NCBI GenBank assembly: GCA_964247705.1
Contig: CAXTVQ010000020.1
Location: forward strand, 4,047 to 68,046
Length of the DNA: 64,000 nt
Direction of reading: 5' to 3'
Source of the DNA: LMUY01 sp964247705
Lineage (GTDB): Bacteria; Pseudomonadota; Alphaproteobacteria; Acetobacterales; Acetobacteraceae
Both the position numbers and the translations under genes were made by a program. The notes below the pieces were generated by a model that was not told the DNA's origin, ran no database searches, and was given only the letters and a program-made list of their open reading frames with translations. Each line of letters starts with the position of its first letter. The first letter of the stretch is position 1. Below are positions 59,368 through 64,000 of this stretch, one piece after another.

Positions 59368-60330
59368 CTAACGCAGGCTCTCGGCCCGGCGTGCCGCAGG
59401 CTTGGCAGGCCTGGCTTCCCGCCGCAAGCGGTTTTCCCCGAGCAGCAGGAGGATCGGCGCCGCAATGAAGATGGAGGAGGATGTACCCACGACGATGCCG
59501 AACAGCATGACGGCGGCAAACCCGGACAGCGCGGACCCGCCGAACAACGCAAGCGGCAGGCTGGCCAGGAAGACGGTCATCGACGTTCCGAGGGTGCGGT
59601 TCAGCGTCTCGTTGATCGAGAAGTCGATCAGTTCACGCAGCGGCATCGACTTGTACTTGCGCAGGTTCTCGCGCACGCGGTCGTACACCACGACTTTGTC
59701 GTTGGTCGAGTAGCCGATCACGGTCAGGATCGCCGCCACCATCACGAGGTTGAACTCGATGCGCGTGACGGCGAGGAAGCCCACGACTTTCGTCACGTCA
59801 AGCAGCAGGGTCACGACGGCGCCGACTGCGAACTGCCACTCGAAGCGGAACCAGATGTAGACCAGGATCATCAGCAGGCTGATGCCGAGCGCCAGCAGGC
59901 CGTTGCGGAACAGTTCGTCCGACACGGAGGCGCCGACTGCGTCCGTCTGCTGGATGGTGGCGCCGGGTTGCGCCTGGGCCAGGGCGTCGCGCACGCGGCT
60001 GACCACCTGCTCGGTGCCGGCCTCGGTCGGTTGGCGGTCGAGGCGAATGAGTACGCCATGAGTGTCGCCGAAGCTCTGCAACCCGGCCGGCGGCACGTCG
60101 TGCGCGGCGAGTGCCGTGCGGATCTTGTTGAAGTCCGCCGGGTCCGCCGTGTGCACCTGCATCACGATGCCGCCCTTGAAGTCGATCCCGAGATTGAGCC
60201 CCGGGTGGAAGGCCACGATCAGGGACGCGACCGACAGCACGGCGGACGTCGCCAAGCCGATGAAGCGGCCGCGCATGAACCGGATCCGGGTGTTGTCGGG
60301 CGCCAAGCGGAGCAGCGGGCGGAGCAGCAT
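59368..60330 (-). CDS. secF: Protein translocase subunit SecF
   Basis: This 320-residue inner-membrane protein assists SecYEG-driven export using the proton gradient. It has six helices, the GLNLGIDFKGGIVMQV block (about 43-58) at the start of the periplasmic domain, and the diagnostic helix 4-5 region GYSTNDKVVVYDRVRENLRKYK. The ATG at 60330 gives MLLRPLLRLAPDNT. It follows secD after 81 bases. Confidence 0.95.
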   Translation of the reverse strand: MLLRPLLRLAPDNTRIRFMRGRFIGLATSAVLSVASLIVAFHPGLNLGIDFKGGIVMQVHTADPADFNKIRTALAAHDVPPAGLQSFGDTHGVLIRLDRQPTEAGTEQVVSRVRDALAQAQPGATIQQTDAVGASVSDELFRNGLLALGISLLMILVYIWFRFEWQFAVGAVVTLLLDVTKVVGFLAVTRIEFNLVMVAAILTVIGYSTNDKVVVYDRVRENLRKYKSMPLRELIDFSINETLNRTLGTSMTVFLASLPLALFGGSALSGFAAVMLFGIVVGTSSSIFIAAPILLLLGENRLRREARPAKPAARRAESLR

Positions 60331-60411
60331 GGTTGGTTCGTCCTGGGTCGGCGGGGGCACTCGGAAATGCGGTCGGCGGCGGCGTCGTCTGGGCCGGGAT
60401 CGGACGCCGTA

Positions 60412-61968
<1,557 letters not shown>

Positions 61969-62077
61969 GGGGGCCGGGTTACTCCAATTGGGACTGTCTA
62001 TGCCGAGGGGGCGGATGCGATGCAACCCTGCTGGCCCCGTGCTATGCACGGGATGGGAGTGAAGCTATGCGCGGGTC

Positions 62078-63055
62078 ATGAGCGAAGCACGGTTGCGGAT
62101 GGGGTTGGTGGGCGCCGGGCATTTTGGCCGCTTCCACGCGTTGAAGGTGGCCGCGGCGCCGCGGGCCCGGCTGGTTGGCGTGCACGATCCGGATATGGCC
62201 CGTGCGGAGGCGGTTGGGCGCGAGGCGGGCGGCGCGCCGGCGATGGCGCTGGAGGGGCTGTTGGCCGCGTGCGACGCCGTGGTGATAGCGGCTCCGGCCG
62301 AGGCGCATCACGACTTGGCCACGCAGGCGCTGGAGGCCGGGTGCCACGTGCTGGTGGAGAAGCCGATCGCGGCGACCTTGGCGCAGGCGGACGCGCTTGC
62401 GGCGCTTGCGGCGGCGAAAGGGTTGGTGTTGCAGGTCGGCCATTTACTCCGGTTCTCCGCCGAGCACCGGGCGATCAGCAGCCGGATCACCCGGCCGTTG
62501 TATATCGAGGCGACACGGATCGCGCCGTACAAGCCGCGCGGGACGGACGTGTCGGTGATCCTGGATCTGATGATCCACGATCTGGACCTGGTGCTGTCGC
62601 TGGTGGACAGCGAGATCGACAGCGTGGATGCGTTGGGCGCGGCGGTGTCCTCGCCGTCCGAGGACATCGCCAACGCGCGGGTTCGGTTCGCCAACGGCTG
62701 CGTGGCGACGATCACGGCCAGCCGCATTTCCATCAAGACCGACCGGCGGATGCGGCTGTTCTCGCAGGAGGGGTATTTGTCGGCGGATTTCGGGGCCCGC
62801 GAGCTGGTGATGATCGGGCGGGAGCGTGGGATGCCGTTGCCGGGCACGGGCGGGTTCCGGCGCGAGGCGATCAGTTGGAAGGACCATGACGCGATGGACG
62901 CCGAGCATCTGGGCTTCGTGGCGGCGTGTTTGGATGGGGCGCCGGTGCTGGTGGACGCGGCGGCCGGACGAAGGGCGTTGGCGGCGGCGCTCGCGGTGAC
63001 GGAGTCGATGGCGCAGTCGGCGGCATTGGTGCGGGCGAGCGGGCTGGTCATCTGA
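62078..63055 (+). CDS. Gfo/Idh/MocA family oxidoreductase
   Basis: This 325-residue NAD(P)-dependent enzyme has the Rossmann motif GLVGAGHFGRFHA (about 9-21) and the HVLVEKPIA block with the conserved Lys. A DLMIHDLDLVLSLVDSEID stretch carries the His used in catalysis. Members oxidise sugars, inositols or related alcohols, or act on UDP-sugars. The ATG is the first good start after the divergent secD. Confidence 0.9.
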   Translation: MSEARLRMGLVGAGHFGRFHALKVAAAPRARLVGVHDPDMARAEAVGREAGGAPAMALEGLLAACDAVVIAAPAEAHHDLATQALEAGCHVLVEKPIAATLAQADALAALAAAKGLVLQVGHLLRFSAEHRAISSRITRPLYIEATRIAPYKPRGTDVSVILDLMIHDLDLVLSLVDSEIDSVDALGAAVSSPSEDIANARVRFANGCVATITASRISIKTDRRMRLFSQEGYLSADFGARELVMIGRERGMPLPGTGGFRREAISWKDHDAMDAEHLGFVAACLDGAPVLVDAAAGRRALAAALAVTESMAQSAALVRASGLVI

Positions 63056-63086
63056 AAACCCTGCGAAGCAAAAAGGGGTCGAGAGG

Positions 63087-64000
63087 ATGACCATCCCCTC
63101 GCGGGGTTCGGGGCAGAGCCCCGATCTTCTCCGCCATATCGCCTCCCGCCTAAGCCAAGCGCTCATCGCCGCCCTAGGCGTCATCACCATCGTCTTCTTC
63201 ATCATGCACCTGTCCGGCGACCCCACGCTCCTCCTGGTCCCCGAAGGCGCCACCGCCGAGCAGATCGCCGAACTCCGCCACCAACTCGGCTTCGACCAGC
63301 CGCTGAGCATCCAATACGTCACCTACCTCGCCGCCCTCGCCCATGGCGATCTCGGGCAATCGTTCGTCCAGCGCGCGCCCGTCTCCCTCATCGTCGGCGC
63401 CCGCCTGCCCTACACGCTCGAACTCGCCACCGGCGCACTCCTCGTGGCCCTCGCCACCGGCATCCCCGCCGGCATCGCCATGGCTGTCCGGCGCGGCGGC
63501 CTGCTGGAGCGGCTGCTCGCCGCGATCGTGCTGGCTGGCCAAAGCCTGCCCACCTTCTGGTCCGGCATCCTGCTCATCCTGCTGTTCGGCGTGACCCTGC
63601 GCTGGCTGCCCACTTCTGGCGCCGACACCCCCGCCGCGCTGGTCATGCCCGCCATCGCCCTCGGCGCGCTCGCCATGTCCACCTTCGCCCGCATGACCCG
63701 CATCACCGTGCTCGACGAACTCGGCCGCGACTACGTGACCGCCGCCCGCGCCCGCGGCCTCTCGATGGCCAGCACCGTCGCCCGGCACGTACTGCGCAAC
63801 GCTGCCATCCCAGTCGTCACCGTCATCGCCCTCGAAATCGGCAACCTGCTCGCCGGCGCCGTCATCGTGGAGACGGTGTTTGCCTGGCCCGGCATCGGCC
63901 AACTCGCCATCCAATCCATCCAGTCGCGCGACTTCCTCGTCGTGCAGGCGATCGTGCTGTTCGTCTCCCTCGTCTATATCGGACTGAACCTATTGGCGGA
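63087..64000 (+). CDS. Peptide/nickel ABC transporter permease, DppB type (3' end outside window)
   Basis: About 304 residues are visible and the frame is open to the window end. The first helix begins near residue 18 (RHIASRLSQALIAALGVITIVFFIMHL). A HGDLGQSF stretch follows, then a long EAA loop GRDYVTAARARGLSMASTVARHVLRNAAIPVVT, typical of DppB. The ATG has an AGAGG site, but the first 16 codons coincide with a GC-rich repeat-like hairpin, so the N-terminus is unusual. It is probably the first permease of a Dpp/Opp-type operon. Confidence 0.9.
   Translation, partial: MTIPSRGSGQSPDLLRHIASRLSQALIAALGVITIVFFIMHLSGDPTLLLVPEGATAEQIAELRHQLGFDQPLSIQYVTYLAALAHGDLGQSFVQRAPVSLIVGARLPYTLELATGALLVALATGIPAGIAMAVRRGGLLERLLAAIVLAGQSLPTFWSGILLILLFGVTLRWLPTSGADTPAALVMPAIALGALAMSTFARMTRITVLDELGRDYVTAARARGLSMASTVARHVLRNAAIPVVTVIALEIGNLLAGAVIVETVFAWPGIGQLAIQSIQSRDFLVVQAIVLFVSLVYIGLNLLA
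63108..63124. repeat. GC-rich hairpin inside the start of the DppB-type gene
   Basis: A perfect 7-bp stem (TCGGGGC/GCCCCGA) with a three-base loop, preceded by a CGGGGTTCGGGGC stretch. This GGGGTTCGGGGCAGAGCCCC type of sequence is common as an extragenic palindrome in GC-rich Alphaproteobacteria. Here it lies within the first codons of an open frame. Confidence 0.5.

Overview
The window is GC-rich scaffold DNA with strongly GC-biased third codon positions. It carries livKHMGF, TRAP and UgpAE transporter operons, DUF3309 and DUF4169 small proteins, many GTG/TTG starts and many stop/start overlaps. This mix suggests an alphaproteobacterium of the Acetobacteraceae/Rhodospirillales type; the assignment is inferred from gene content only. 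Four runs of exactly 100 N (5395-5494, 9754-9853, 39157-39256, 52204-52303) are scaffold gaps. Each cuts or abuts a gene, so several genes are incomplete here.

Layout. (1) 1-6972: the end of ohr; an aldo/keto reductase-fold protein lacking the usual catalytic residues; a UgpB/A/E-type sugar ABC transporter without its ATPase, followed by a rhamnonate dehydratase-like enolase-superfamily gene. (2) 11723 down to 5495, minus strand: one likely operon of an arylmalonate decarboxylase/maleate isomerase-like protein, an amidase, a nitrate/sulfonate-type ABC transporter and a cyclic amidohydrolase. (3) 11887-17279: type II NADH dehydrogenase, an orphan peptide-type binding protein, an M20 peptidase and a MetX-like hydrolase. 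(4) 17305-26264: a five-gene minus-strand operon (two PF04909 amidohydrolases, Rieske ferredoxin, FAD ferredoxin reductase, lone PaoC-like molybdenum hydroxylase subunit), facing an MFS transporter, a third amidohydrolase and a second Rieske ferredoxin. (5) 26389-44441: a MarR regulator and two divergent acyl-CoA operons. The minus one is MaoC, CitE-like lyase, CoA-transferase and acyl-CoA dehydrogenase. The plus one is an APH-type kinase, a DUF7064/7065-like protein, a CaiB CoA-transferase, HyuA, HyuB, an SDR and a cut flavin monooxygenase, followed by a complete branched-chain-type ABC transporter. (6) 44481-54983: mostly housekeeping (YdcF, RmuC, Kup, TrmH-family rRNA methyltransferase, tRNA-Tyr, Smr) with some small or unknown genes. 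(7) 55070-64000: a TRAP transporter, an EAL protein, secF/secD, a Gfo/Idh/MocA oxidoreductase and the start of a Dpp-type permease.

How it works together. Most of the first 44 kb looks like scavenging of organic acids, amides and other small carbon compounds: at least five uptake systems sit next to hydrolases and CoA-ester enzymes. The most distinctive part is 26.3-44.4 kb. There an uptake system, an ATP-dependent HyuAB enzyme, a CoA-transferase and a possible hydroxyacyl kinase meet a dehydrogenase/hydratase/lyase/CoA-transferase set. A nearly identical 40-bp promoter-like element lies at the same distance upstream of both the kinase operon and the transporter operon. The substrate is unknown. 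The second distinctive unit is the lone PaoC-like subunit encoded with a Rieske ferredoxin and a ferredoxin reductase.
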